DNA from: an uncultured Sphingorhabdus sp.
GTDB taxonomy: Bacteria; Pseudomonadota; Alphaproteobacteria; Sphingomonadales; Sphingomonadaceae
Reading direction: 5' to 3'
Assembly (NCBI GenBank): GCA_937873665.1
Contig: CALMYW010000519.1
Location: 1-64,000, forward strand
DNA: 64,000 nucleotides
The notes beneath the pieces were generated by a model. The model had not been told where the DNA came from, searched no databases, and saw only the letters and a program-made list of their open reading frames with translations. The position numbers and the translations under genes are program-made. Below are positions 27,543-36,200 of this stretch, one piece after another; the first letter of the stretch is position 1; each line of letters begins with the position of its first letter.

Positions 27543-28121
27543 ATGTGTAACCTCTACGGCCACAAAGTATCCCGCGCCGAATACCTGTTCCACTTCCGCT
27601 CAGCCGATGAGTGGCGACGGGAGCTTGAGAAGGACTACACATCGCCGGGGCGCGAAGGCTGGACCGTGAGGATGCACAATGGCCAACGCACCATGACAGC
27701 TATGAAATGGGGATTCCCGCCACCACCGAACATCAAAGGTCCAGTGGTGAATGTCCGCAACTATGACAGCCCGTTTTGGCGACCCACACTCGCCAATTCG
27801 GAACATCGCTGTCTTGTTCCCGTGACGCAGTTTCAGGAATGGAGTGCAAAGCCCGATCCCCAAACTGGTAAGAAACGAGCCTATTGGCTCCACCTACCAT
27901 CCCAGCCCGTATTTGCCTTTGCCGGGATATGGCAGCCCGATACACAAGGCGATGTGTTTGCATTCCTAACCTGCGAACCCAATCCGCTGGTTGGTGCCAT
28001 TCATCCAAAGGCGATGCCGGTCATACTGCAACCAGAGGACCATCAAGACTGGCTTGATGGTGCTGATGCCCGCAAGTTGGCACAGCCAATTCCATCACAA
28101 CTTATGGCGATTGTTGATTGA
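27543..28121 (+). CDS. SRAP (HMCES/YedK) abasic-site DNA-protein crosslink protein
   Basis: 192 residues. The protein starts MCN, giving the invariant Cys2 that attacks abasic sites in single-stranded DNA after Met removal. Other SRAP landmarks are NVRNYDSPFW (the NARxE region, with Asp in place of Glu), CLVPVTQFQEW (active-site Glu) and GAIHPKAMPVIL (active-site His). The family protects single-stranded DNA during replication, which would be useful to DNA entering as a single strand in conjugation. It starts 12 bases after the cysteine-rich protein. Confidence 0.92.
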   Translation: MCNLYGHKVSRAEYLFHFRSADEWRRELEKDYTSPGREGWTVRMHNGQRTMTAMKWGFPPPPNIKGPVVNVRNYDSPFWRPTLANSEHRCLVPVTQFQEWSAKPDPQTGKKRAYWLHLPSQPVFAFAGIWQPDTQGDVFAFLTCEPNPLVGAIHPKAMPVILQPEDHQDWLDGADARKLAQPIPSQLMAIVD

Positions 28122-28343
28122 GTTGCAGTGCGCGCAAAATGGCGGCTAAGTTCGACACTGCCGACAGTCTCCTTTTGAGGGAGTGATCGCGGTAAGCGGC
28201 CATTCGTTCATTCGACGCTCGAGAGGCAGTTTTTCTCCTCGACAAGTCCTGATCGGCGATTGTCGAGTGGCAACGACGTTGTGTCAAAAGTGCTGCCTAA
28301 GTGCTCAGAGAAAGGACCAAATAGCCCAAAGATGGTAAAAATT

Positions 28344-28367
28344 AAGATAGTAACTAATTACTATCTT
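28344..28367. promoter_or_regulatory. TetR-type operator, perfect inverted repeat
   Basis: AAGATAGTAA - CTAA - TTACTATCTT: two perfect 10-base arms with a 4-base spacer, ending 16 bases before the tetR start at 28384. This is the normal place for an autoregulatory operator of a TetR repressor heading an efflux operon. Confidence 0.8.
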
Positions 28368-28383
28368 TGTGGTATGGTGGTCT

Positions 28384-28980
28384 ATGACCCGCAAAAAGCT
28401 TCCTGCCGATGTGCGCCGGGCCGCAACCGTTGAAGCGGTGATCGCACTGGCGGCTACGACCAATCCCGCCGACATCACCACCACACAGATTGCGGCATAT
28501 ATGGGCGTGACCCAAGGGGCGCTGTTTCGTCATTTTTCCGACAAGGAAGCTGTCTGGTTAGCCGTGATGGGTTGGACGAGCGACACCCTGCTGGCGCGGA
28601 TTGATGCAGTTGATGGAGCAACGCCCACGGATAAGTTGCAGGCCATCTTCGCAGCCCATGTCGAGTTTGTTGTCGAGCATACCGGCGTTCCCCGTATCCT
28701 GTTCGGGGAATTGCAGCGCGATGCGGACGCCCCAAGCAAGGCGAGAGTGCGAGCGTTGATGAGCGGGTATCGCAGCCGCGTGCTTGGCCTGCTCGAACTT
28801 GCCAAGACACAAGGCCAGATCGACGAAAAGGCTGACTGCACCGCAGCCGCCACGATGTTCCTCGGCATGGTGCAAGGGCTGGTAATGCAGGCGATGGCGG
28901 CCGATGATTTCACCACTATGCCTGCGCTATCGACGAGGCTTTTCGAAGTCTTCCTGGATGGACTGCGAGGAACCAAATGA
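28384..28980 (+). CDS. TetR/AcrR-family repressor
   Basis: 198 residues from the ATG at 28384 (MTRKKLPADVRR). The N-terminal helix-turn-helix reads ITTTQIAAYMGVTQGALFRHFSDKEAVW, and the C-terminal ligand-binding part is helical (about residues 60-198). The adjacent 24-base palindrome is its probable operator. Its stop overlaps the adaptor gene start by four bases (ATGA), so the repressor is co-transcribed with the exporter it presumably controls. The inducing ligand is unknown. Confidence 0.92.
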   Translation: MTRKKLPADVRRAATVEAVIALAATTNPADITTTQIAAYMGVTQGALFRHFSDKEAVWLAVMGWTSDTLLARIDAVDGATPTDKLQAIFAAHVEFVVEHTGVPRILFGELQRDADAPSKARVRALMSGYRSRVLGLLELAKTQGQIDEKADCTAAATMFLGMVQGLVMQAMAADDFTTMPALSTRLFEVFLDGLRGTK

Positions 28981-30158
28981 CCTTGCCGTTCACGATGAGC
29001 CGCCGTGGCTGGACGATGCTGGCGGTGCTGGTGCCCTTGCTGTTGCTGTTTGCATGGGTCGCCTTTCGATCTGGCCCGTTGGCACCGATCAACGTGACAG
29101 TCACCCAGGTGGAAGAGCGCAGCATTTCCCCGGCAATGTTCGGCATCGGCACCGTCGAGGCGCGCTACACGCAGAAGATCGGGCCAACCGCTGCGGGCCG
29201 GGTGACAATGGTCGCGGTGGATGTTGGTGACACAGTAGTCGCAGGGCAGTTGCTGGCGCAGATCGATCCCATCGACCTTGACCAGCGCATTGATGCAGCG
29301 GCTGGCGGGACGGCGCGGTCAGCCGCGCTTGAACAGGCCGCCGTCGCTCAGATCGCGGATGCGAACGCGCGGGTTGTCCTCGCCCGGTCCGTGGCCGCAC
29401 GGACGGAAGAACTAAAACGCGGTGGCTGGGTTACCGATGCGATGGTTGATCAACGCCGTCAGGAACTGGCCGCTGCGCAGGCAGGGCTTGCCGCTGCACA
29501 AGCCAATCGCAGAGCTGCTACAATGGATCGCGGGCGTCTGGGCGCGGAACGATCGGCGTTGGTCGAGCAACGTGCCAACCTGCGCCTAGTCGCACCGCAC
29601 GCCGGGCTCGTGGTGCGCAGAGCCGTAGAGCCCGGCACGACCGTGGTGGCCGGTCAGGCTGTGATCGAGATTATCGATCCTACACAATTGTGGATCAACG
29701 TGCGCTTCGATCAGACCCAATCGGCTGGTCTGGCGGCGGGTCAGCCGGTTCGGGTTGCTTTGCGGTCAAGGCCGGATGCACCCCTTTCAGGCATCATCGA
29801 ACGCGTTGAGCCGATGGCAGATGCGTTGACCGAAGAAGTGTTGGCCAAGGCGCGGTTCACTGCAACCGGCGGACTACCCTCAATCGGTGAGCTGGCGGAA
29901 GTAACCGTGGCCCTGCCTGTACAGGCACGATCGCTGGCCATTCCCAATGCAGCTGTTTACCGGATCGATGGACAGGTTGGCGTTTGGGTGATCCGCGATG
30001 GCGACCTCGTCTTTGCGCCCGTCAAACTAGGCGCACAGGATCTGGATGGCTGGGTGCAGGTGTTAGGCGGCCTCACCCGGGGCGAGGCAATCGTGACTCA
30101 CAGCGCGCGGGCACTGTCGGCCAGCAGCAGGTTCAGCATTGTCGAAGCGCTGCCATGA
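28977..30158 (+). CDS. periplasmic adaptor of an ABC exporter (HlyD/RND-MFP type)
   Basis: 393 residues. An N-terminal membrane helix (MLAVLVPLLLLFAWVAF) is followed by barrel and lipoyl domains (GRVTMVAVDVGDTVVAGQLLAQIDP; LVAPHAGLVVRRAVEPGTTV) around a short coiled-coil hairpin (about residues 110-195), then a beta-barrel and membrane-proximal domain. It forms a tripartite exporter with the FtsX-like permease and LolD-like ATPase encoded next, like DevBCA or MacAB-type systems. An outer-membrane duct is not encoded nearby. Confidence 0.92.
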   Translation: MTLPFTMSRRGWTMLAVLVPLLLLFAWVAFRSGPLAPINVTVTQVEERSISPAMFGIGTVEARYTQKIGPTAAGRVTMVAVDVGDTVVAGQLLAQIDPIDLDQRIDAAAGGTARSAALEQAAVAQIADANARVVLARSVAARTEELKRGGWVTDAMVDQRRQELAAAQAGLAAAQANRRAATMDRGRLGAERSALVEQRANLRLVAPHAGLVVRRAVEPGTTVVAGQAVIEIIDPTQLWINVRFDQTQSAGLAAGQPVRVALRSRPDAPLSGIIERVEPMADALTEEVLAKARFTATGGLPSIGELAEVTVALPVQARSLAIPNAAVYRIDGQVGVWVIRDGDLVFAPVKLGAQDLDGWVQVLGGLTRGEAIVTHSARALSASSRFSIVEALP

Positions 30159-31357
30159 TCAGCCTTGCTGGGCGCGACATCTTGCATGGCTGGGGCAAAT
30201 TTGTCCTTACCGGCGTGGGTCTCGGCCTGTTGATTGGCGTGACTTTGTCGATGGCTGGCGTCTATCGCGGCATGGTCGATGATGCGCAGGCTCTGCTCGA
30301 TAACAGCCGGGCCGACCTGTGGGTCGTGCAGAAGGACACGCTTGGCCCCTATGCCGAACCCTCCAGCCTGACCGAAGACAGCGAACGCCCGATCCAGGCG
30401 ATGCGCGGTGTCGCCCAAGCCGCGGGCGTTACTTACCTCACCATGCAGATCGCATACGGTGACAAGGATGTGCGGGTGATGGTCGTCGGAGCGGAAATGG
30501 GCGAACCGGGATTACCCGGACAGCCGACCCATCTCATCTCCGGACGGCAGATCGTGCGCGGCCATTATGAAGCTGTGGCCGATGTGAAGACTGGCTTCGC
30601 AATTGGTGATCGTGTCAGGGTGCGCCGCAATTCTTACACCGTCATCGGGTTGACCAGCCGGATGGTGTCGTCGGGTGGTGACCCGATGTTATTCCTGTCG
30701 CTAAAAGATGCGCAGGCCGCCCAGTTCGAAAGGGATAGCGACGCCATCGTTCGTCAGCGCGCGCGAACGGCTGCCAATCCGCAACTGAACCCGCCGGGTA
30801 ATCCGGCGGTGGCGCAAGCCGTAGACGCCGTTCAAACGGGCAATATCAACGTCAATGCCATTCTGGTCACCATCACGCCAGATGCCAATCCCGATGACGT
30901 CGCCGCCGCGATCCGCCGCTGGCAACGGCTGACGGTTTATACCCGGGCTGAGATGGAAGAAATCCTGGTTCAGAAGCTAATCGCCAACTCGGCCCGGCAG
31001 ATCGCAATGTTTCTGGTCATCCTTTCGATTGTCAGTGCTGCTATCGTTGCGTTCATCATCTACACCATGACCGTCGGCAAGATCCGTGAAATTGCCGTGC
31101 TGAAACTGATCGGCACCCGCAATCGCACGATCTCGTGGATGATTCTGCAACAGGCGCTGGGGCTAGGCCTGATCGGCTTCATTGTTGGCAAGATCGCAGC
31201 CAGCCTGTGGGCACCCTTCTTCCCTAAATATGTTTTGCTCCTGCCATCGGATTCGATCTTGGGTTTCGTGGCGGTGATGCTGATCTGCACACTTGCGAGC
31301 CTTCTGGCCATTCAGGCCGCGATCAAGGTCGATCCGGCGGAGGCGATCGGTGGCTGA
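30155..31357 (+). CDS. ABC exporter permease, FtsX/MacB-like (DevC type)
   Basis: 400 residues with four membrane spans: one near the N-terminus (FVLTGVGLGLLIGVTLSMAG), a large periplasmic domain (about residues 45-280), and three in the C-terminal FtsX domain (MFLVILSIVSAAIVAFIIYT; WMILQQALGLGLIGFIVG; LGFVAVMLICTLASLLAI). It couples to the ATPase that overlaps its 3' end by eight bases and to the upstream adaptor. The substrate cannot be inferred; relatives export glycolipids, lipoproteins or drugs. Confidence 0.92.
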   Translation: MISLAGRDILHGWGKFVLTGVGLGLLIGVTLSMAGVYRGMVDDAQALLDNSRADLWVVQKDTLGPYAEPSSLTEDSERPIQAMRGVAQAAGVTYLTMQIAYGDKDVRVMVVGAEMGEPGLPGQPTHLISGRQIVRGHYEAVADVKTGFAIGDRVRVRRNSYTVIGLTSRMVSSGGDPMLFLSLKDAQAAQFERDSDAIVRQRARTAANPQLNPPGNPAVAQAVDAVQTGNINVNAILVTITPDANPDDVAAAIRRWQRLTVYTRAEMEEILVQKLIANSARQIAMFLVILSIVSAAIVAFIIYTMTVGKIREIAVLKLIGTRNRTISWMILQQALGLGLIGFIVGKIAASLWAPFFPKYVLLLPSDSILGFVAVMLICTLASLLAIQAAIKVDPAEAIGG

Positions 31358-32066
31358 GGGCATCATCCTTGAGAATGTCGTCAAGACCTACGGCAGCGGC
31401 GACACGGCAGTTTATGCCCTGCGCGGCGTAGACATGGCGGTGGCCAAGGGCGAGGTCGTGGGGCTGATCGGGCCATCGGGTTCGGGCAAGAGTACTCTGC
31501 TCAAATGTCTTGGCGCGGTGATCGAGCCGACATCGGGCAAAATGACGATTGGCGACCAGTGTATTTATGACAATGGCTGGAAAGTCCGAGATCTGCGCGC
31601 GCTGCGGCGCGACATGATCGGCTTCATTTTTCAGGCCCCCTACCTGATCCCATTCCTTGATGTGACAGACAATGTCGCGTTGCTGCCCATGCTGGCCGGA
31701 AAGCCGAATGCAGTGGCGCGAAAGATGGCGTACGATCTTCTCGATGCGCTGGATGTCGGCCACCGCGCGGCTGCCATGCCCTCACAACTTTCCGGAGGGG
31801 AACAGCAGCGCGTGGCCATAGCCCGCGCGTTGATCAATCGTCCGCCAGTGATCCTCGCCGATGAACCCACCGCGCCGCTGGATGGCCAACGCGCGCTAGC
31901 CGTGGTTGGTCTGCTCAATGACATGGCGCGGCAGTTTGATACGGCAATCATCATTGTTACTCATGACGAAAAGATCATTCCGACCTTCAAGCGGCTTTAT
32001 AATATTCGTGATGGGAGGACAGTTGAAGAGGTGCCAAGCGCGCCCGTTCCGAAGGTTTCAGCATAG
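31350..32066 (+). CDS. ABC exporter ATPase, LolD/DevA-like
   Basis: 238 residues from a GTG overlapping the permease. Walker A is GPSGSGKST, the Q-loop is [10 protein letters not shown], the signature is [15 protein letters not shown] and Walker B is [12 protein letters not shown], followed by the H-loop IIVTHDEK. The subfamily is that of LolD/MacB/DevA, which drive FtsX-type permeases. It completes the tetR-adaptor-permease-ATPase operon, which ends at the hairpin just downstream. Confidence 0.94.
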   Translation: MAEGIILENVVKTYGSGDTAVYALRGVDMAVAKGEVVGLIGPSGSGKSTLLKCLGAVIEPTSGKMTIGDQCIYDNGWKVRDLRALRRDMIGFIFQAPYLIPFLDVTDNVALLPMLAGKPNAVARKMAYDLLDALDVGHRAAAMPSQLSGGEQQRVAIARALINRPPVILADEPTAPLDGQRALAVVGLLNDMARQFDTAIIIVTHDEKIIPTFKRLYNIRDGRTVEEVPSAPVPKVSA

Positions 32067-32088
32067 TCCAAGGCCCTCATGCATTGCC

Positions 32089-32108
32089 CTTCCTGCCTCG
32101 GCAGGAAG
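32089..32108 (+). terminator. hairpin after the ABC exporter operon
   Basis: CTTCCTGC-CTCG-GCAGGAAG forms a perfect 8-base stem with a CTCG tetraloop, 22 bases after the ATPase stop. There is no T-run, so it may act as an RNA-stabilising 3' end rather than a classical intrinsic terminator. Confidence 0.5.
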
Positions 32109-32611
32109 CCGATCGACCGAGAACCTCAGGAAAGCTGCGAAGTCATTCTAACGGCAGCTTGCTGAGATTGGAATTGCCAAAAGCCGCCGGTCCGGACACG
32201 GCCCGGTCCTAACCGTTCGACGACGTCACCCGAGCACCCGCGCAAATGTCCGCAACTGGCGTAAGCCGATATTCAGCGATCCCGCAAGAAGTGACGGCTA
32301 GATCCCAAGCACAGTAATTCCAGCTCTGAAAGTGCTGAGATGAGTGAAGATCGGCTATCGACGGACCGATTTTGGGCGGTGAACGTCCGCTATGTTAGCG
32401 GACCCTGACCGAAACACAGGCCAGTCGTTCGAGCGATTGCCGTTGACCAAACGTCAGCCGCTCGCTCAATTCATCGCATACGTCTCCTGATGTTCAAAGC
32501 CGACATTGGCGCGAAGAACGGGACCAGCGCCTTTACGCGTTTCGGTCCGTTCATGCACCGGCTCAGGCCAAGGCCAGGCAGCATAGCCGCTCTTGTAGAC
32601 TAGAATAAACA
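32109..32611. other. intergenic, nothing recognised
   Basis: About 500 bases with stops in all frames and no homology I can see. It may be decayed DNA between cargo modules. Confidence 0.4.
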
Positions 32612-32731
32612 TTATGCGTCACGGTCTTGATCGTCCTTGCTGCGCCCGTTCCGCCAACGCCTAAGTTCGGCGAGCAGCGGTACCAGTGCCGCAATCACAG
32701 CCGCGGCCGCAGTGAGATAGTTGGGGTCCAT
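32612..32731 (-). CDS. 39-residue single-helix membrane peptide
   Basis: The minus strand encodes MDPNYLTAAAAVIAALVPLL, then AELRRWRNGRSKDDQDRDA and a TAA. A textbook GGAGG lies six bases before the ATG. The product has one hydrophobic helix and a charged, probably cytoplasmic tail. It is divergent from the IS481-like gene, with a complex inverted repeat between them. The size and shape fit a small regulatory membrane protein or a type I toxin-like peptide; nothing proves either. It is shorter than the usual 60-codon gene-calling cut-off. Confidence 0.6.
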   Translation of the reverse strand: MDPNYLTAAAAVIAALVPLLAELRRWRNGRSKDDQDRDA

Positions 32732-32793
32732 CCGAGCCTCCACGCCGCCGCAAGAGGATCGCGTTCGGCTACCCCGATTATATGCATGGGGCC

Positions 32794-32828
32794 TTAAGAT
32801 ACCGTTAACTAGTTGTTAACGGTCTTAA
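32794..32828. promoter_or_regulatory. inverted and direct repeat between divergent genes
   Basis: CCGTTAAC - TAGTT - GTTAACGG (32802-32822) is a perfect 8-base inverted repeat, flanked by TTAAGAT/CTTAAG on both sides. TTAAGATAC also occurs as a direct repeat at 32794-32802 and again near 32825-32833. It lies between the membrane peptide and the IS481-like gene and is likely an operator. Confidence 0.55.
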
Positions 32829-32936
32829 GATACGATGTTTACACGATTATTTGGAGCATCAGAGTGCTACGAGTTTCGGAATTACATGGTGTGTTTTTTT
32901 GCGCATTCATAGCCCATTGGTTCAGGGGCTGACTTT

Positions 32937-33884
32937 GTGGCGAATCGCGTCGCACCGAGCATTCGTTGGGCGTTGCGTCACAGCGCCGACAGTAATGCCG
33001 CATTGGCCCGGCGGTTCGAACTCGATCCGAAGACCGTCGCGAAATGGCGCTCGCGCCCGGATTATGAGGAACAACGCCCTGGCCCAAAAAGTGGCAGGTC
33101 GATGCCATCTGAGGTGGAAATGCTGGGGATAGCTGCACGCACTATGCTGCAACTTCCGCTAGACGATTGCCTTGCTCTGTTGCATCGTGAGAACCCAAGA
33201 CTGACCCGATCCTCGCTCTATCGGTCATTCAAGAGGCATCGCGTCGATGGCAAGCTCAACCTCTTGAGTTCGAGCGATTCAATCTATCGTCGCAAAGCGG
33301 TGAAAAGCATCGGAAGTCTGCTGGGAAATATCATCGACATCGAGGTGGATGGACGACAGAAGGCTGTGCTTGTTCTGACCGATATCGTAAGCCGTTGGAC
33401 ATTTACGCATGTCCTGCGACGTCTCGACGCCGACAACATTATTGAGGGATTCGAGCGTTGCTTCGCCAGCTTCGGTCATCGCGTGCATTGGCTCTTTGCT
33501 GATACCGGCAGCCGCATGCGCTTGTATCGACCCACTGGCTTCGCGGAAGGGCCAAATCCCGAGGAGTATCTCATGAAGCGTTATGGCGTTCGGACGGCTC
33601 CCGCCCATAGCCGGGCCAACTGGTCGGAACTCGGTATCGCAAAAGCGCTCGGTGCCGTGCTTTCGAGCTCAACTGGGGATTCGGCCGATTTTGCGCAGAA
33701 GCTCGATCGATATGTTCGATTCTTTAATGAGGAAGTCTGTTTGCAGGTGCTGGGTGGCAGCACGCCAGCCAGGTTCCTCCGCGATCATTCCGTCAAGGTG
33801 CCTAGATTCCCAGTTCTACGAAGAGCGTATCTCGGTGTTGAGATCGACAACGGGCTTAACTTGTCCGAGCGAACGGAAAACTGA
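32937..33884 (+). CDS. IS481-like transposase relative, diverged and probably domesticated
   Basis: 315 residues from a GTG. The first 110 residues track IS481 transposases closely (SIRWALRHSADSNAALARRF with helix-turn-helix; LQLPLDDCLALLHRENPRLT; YRSFKRHR). In the integrase core, NIIDIEVDG and LFADTGSRM keep aspartates in the two expected places, but the NG-x-x-E-R-F motif is replaced by NWSELGIAKALGAV and spacing is altered. No terminal inverted repeats are visible around it. It may be a co-opted DNA-binding protein or a degraded transposase. Confidence 0.7.
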   Translation: MANRVAPSIRWALRHSADSNAALARRFELDPKTVAKWRSRPDYEEQRPGPKSGRSMPSEVEMLGIAARTMLQLPLDDCLALLHRENPRLTRSSLYRSFKRHRVDGKLNLLSSSDSIYRRKAVKSIGSLLGNIIDIEVDGRQKAVLVLTDIVSRWTFTHVLRRLDADNIIEGFERCFASFGHRVHWLFADTGSRMRLYRPTGFAEGPNPEEYLMKRYGVRTAPAHSRANWSELGIAKALGAVLSSSTGDSADFAQKLDRYVRFFNEEVCLQVLGGSTPARFLRDHSVKVPRFPVLRRAYLGVEIDNGLNLSERTEN

Positions 33885-34340
33885 GCCAACGCCGGCTTGC
33901 TGGGGCCACCTGGGGAGCCGGTAGCGCCGATGAACCACCGGCAGCTATTAACGATCTCGCTGACGCCCTTGATCGGCAGCAATGTTAGCGGCTCTAAACC
34001 TTTCCTGGACGCGTTCGAATATCGGCATCCACACCATTGGATATCGAAACACTCGCCACAGAACGCTAGTGACTATGCGGCAGTATTTCGAATGTACGCC
34101 GCTGTCCGCGGATCGCAGTCGAAAACTGAACCGAAACAGCGTCAGATGTCAGCGCTGATGTAATCAAGCCCCAACAAAGACTATATGCAATTAGAGTATC
34201 GCCGTAGTGCTTAGCTCTTTGAAACCAGGGTTCGATTCAACCTAATTGTCCACAACTAATTTCGTTGTTCGATTGAACCCTATTCCTGCTTCGATCATGC
34301 AGTCTGCCATGGATGCTCACATGATCCTTCGGTTTTTTAT
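33885..34340. other. intergenic, imperfect inverted repeat only
   Basis: About 450 bases. An imperfect inverted repeat, GGGTTCGATTCAAC (34227-34240) against a copy ending GATTGAACCC near 34280, precedes the GHKL gene and may be regulatory. The frame at 33897-34163 has no protein-like character. Confidence 0.35.
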
Positions 34341-35849
34341 ATGGCAGGGCTGATATCGGCTAGAAAGCGCGCGACCACTTTGGCGCTGGTCAACGGTTAT
34401 GGGAGCAAGATCTCAAACCCGCGTATCCGCCATTTCCTACTTCGTGAACTCATGGCGCTGGTTCGTAGCGAGATTAGGCGGACACATGGCAGCCGGTCAG
34501 GCAAAAGAGGCCCTGGTCGTGCTGCCGACCGTTTTGCACGCGCGCAGAGCCGCAAGGTCAAAAAGCAGGTCGAGAAGCAGTTGGGATTTACAAAGCGTCA
34601 ATTCGGACTTTTGAGCAAAGCAACCTTGATGCGCCGTTTCCGGTCCTCGGAACTGCTCGACGCGCTTGATCCGGGTCGACAGAGTCGATGGATTAATGTG
34701 GTTAAACGGCCGATAAGGGATGAAAATGCTCCGCTTCCTTCTGTCGAGCTCAAAAATTTCGACCTGATCAGATTCCCGCACGAAACGCTCGACACGCTTG
34801 CCGAGATTTCAAAAGTCGAAGGCCAGGAGCTGGTGGCAAGGCTCGATTTTCTCGACAAGCACGTGAATGACGCCGGTGCGTTTCTCGTACTCGCTGAAAT
34901 CTGGCCAGCGATCACTGCCTCCTTCAGCCATGGTCGAATGGAGGCCTCGATACAGAAGGTCGTGAGCGCGATCGGGCTTGATCGTGAACTTGGCGTCCAG
35001 CTGCCCGCCGTTTCCAACCATGATGACGTCTGGGCGTTTCCTGCAGAACGGCGCCGGCCCAAGGGTACGACCAAAGATCCCGACGCAGAATTGTCGCCCA
35101 CCGACCGCGACAAGCTGGCAACGCGGTTTTGCAGCCTAGTCGATGGCTGGCTATGCGTTCCCAACGATCCCGAATGCGAAGATGCCGGTTACGAACTGAC
35201 AATCGATGCCAAGAGCCATTTGGCTCTGCTGATTGGCGAGGTTCTGTGCAATGCCGAGCGCCACAGCCAGCCAGGGAGCGACGACGGCGACTGGTCAACG
35301 ACGGCATTCATGGTCCGGCGGCAGCGTGACGACGGCGAGTGGGAACTTTTGTGCCATATGGCGTTTTTGAGTGTTGGCCAGTCAATGGCGGACTCGTTGC
35401 AGGAGGCATCGCCCGAAGTGCGCAAATTTGTCGACAGCTATACATCGATGCACAGGCGCTGCGGACTACGGCAGGACACACTTGAGACAATCGTTGCCTT
35501 ACAGGATGCGGTAACTGGAAATGCTGAAGCTTATGAGGACACGCGCGGCGGCTTTGGGCTTCAGGATGTCCTTGCCTTCATCAACGACCTCGCTGAAAAT
35601 GACAAAACCGGAAAGGAAGCCAAGGTAACGATTTTGTCAGGAAACAGCTGTATCCAGCTCAGTACGCCGCATCTCGCCGGAAAACGCGAGGCGCTGGGCG
35701 AAAAGCGGTTGCACTGGTGCAATGTTGAGAATAAGCGCGAGCAGGCCCCAGATCCTGCAATGGTGTCGGATCTGAAGCGAAGATTTGCTGGTACTTTGGT
35801 GACGGTAGCATTCACGCTCGATAATAATTATGTAGATAGCTCGGAGTGA
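34341..35849 (+). CDS. GHKL (HATPase-like) protein of a putative signalling or defence module
   Basis: 502 residues. The last 210 hold a GHKL fold: N-box LLIGEVLCNAERHS (E300, N304, H308), a weak G1 box (FLSVGQSMADSL, lacking the usual Asp), and G2 box DTRGGFGLQDVLAF. The first 290 residues are helical and basic near the start (RKVKKQVEKQLGFTKRQ), with no domain I recognise. No histidine-kinase dimerisation box is seen. It is followed after five bases by a STAS-like protein, a pairing seen in anti-sigma/anti-anti-sigma-type switches and in conflict systems. Confidence 0.7.
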   Translation: MAGLISARKRATTLALVNGYGSKISNPRIRHFLLRELMALVRSEIRRTHGSRSGKRGPGRAADRFARAQSRKVKKQVEKQLGFTKRQFGLLSKATLMRRFRSSELLDALDPGRQSRWINVVKRPIRDENAPLPSVELKNFDLIRFPHETLDTLAEISKVEGQELVARLDFLDKHVNDAGAFLVLAEIWPAITASFSHGRMEASIQKVVSAIGLDRELGVQLPAVSNHDDVWAFPAERRRPKGTTKDPDAELSPTDRDKLATRFCSLVDGWLCVPNDPECEDAGYELTIDAKSHLALLIGEVLCNAERHSQPGSDDGDWSTTAFMVRRQRDDGEWELLCHMAFLSVGQSMADSLQEASPEVRKFVDSYTSMHRRCGLRQDTLETIVALQDAVTGNAEAYEDTRGGFGLQDVLAFINDLAENDKTGKEAKVTILSGNSCIQLSTPHLAGKREALGEKRLHWCNVENKREQAPDPAMVSDLKRRFAGTLVTVAFTLDNNYVDSSE

Positions 35850-35854
35850 GTCTG

Positions 35855-36184
35855 ATGATGATTATGAGCAAGATCGATATCGACGACCTTACCGGCAATG
35901 GTAAAGTGCATACACTGAGTGGGCATTCCAAAGGGCTTGCCGCGCGCAAGAAATTTGACCTCGACGAGCTGGACAGGGAAAATGCGATCGTGGATGTGGT
36001 CGTACCCGACCATCTGTTCAGCTTGAGCCCTTCTTTCGTGCAAGGGTTGTTCACCGCGAGCGTCCGCTTTTTCGGCAACAGCCGCGAGCGGTTCTTTGCG
36101 CACTATAATTTCCATGCAAGCGATCTTGCCATGCGCCAGATCAACCGCGGCATGGATGCCATATTGACCAATCGCAGTCTGTAA
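35855..36184 (+). CDS. STAS-like (DUF4325) domain protein
   Basis: 109 residues from the ATG at 35855, with GGAG eight bases upstream; a GTG at 35846 overlapping the previous stop is the alternative. The core, IVDVVVPDHLFSLSPSFVQG, then LFTASVRFFG, fits the DUF4325 STAS-like pattern (beta strand, SPSF helix start, LF helix). DUF4325 proteins are usually encoded beside HATPase proteins, as here. The likely role is partner switching with the upstream ATPase. Confidence 0.72.
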   Translation: MMIMSKIDIDDLTGNGKVHTLSGHSKGLAARKKFDLDELDRENAIVDVVVPDHLFSLSPSFVQGLFTASVRFFGNSRERFFAHYNFHASDLAMRQINRGMDAILTNRSL

Positions 36185-36200
36185 TCCAATCGCTCAATCC

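Noticed and set aside
33897..34163. 88-codon plus-strand frame after the IS481-like gene
   Set aside because: Mixed composition, no ribosome binding site; treated as intergenic.
34225..34245. GGGTTCGATTC, resembling the T-arm of a tRNA
   Set aside because: No acceptor, D-arm or anticodon arm can be placed upstream at the right distance; it is part of an imperfect inverted repeat.
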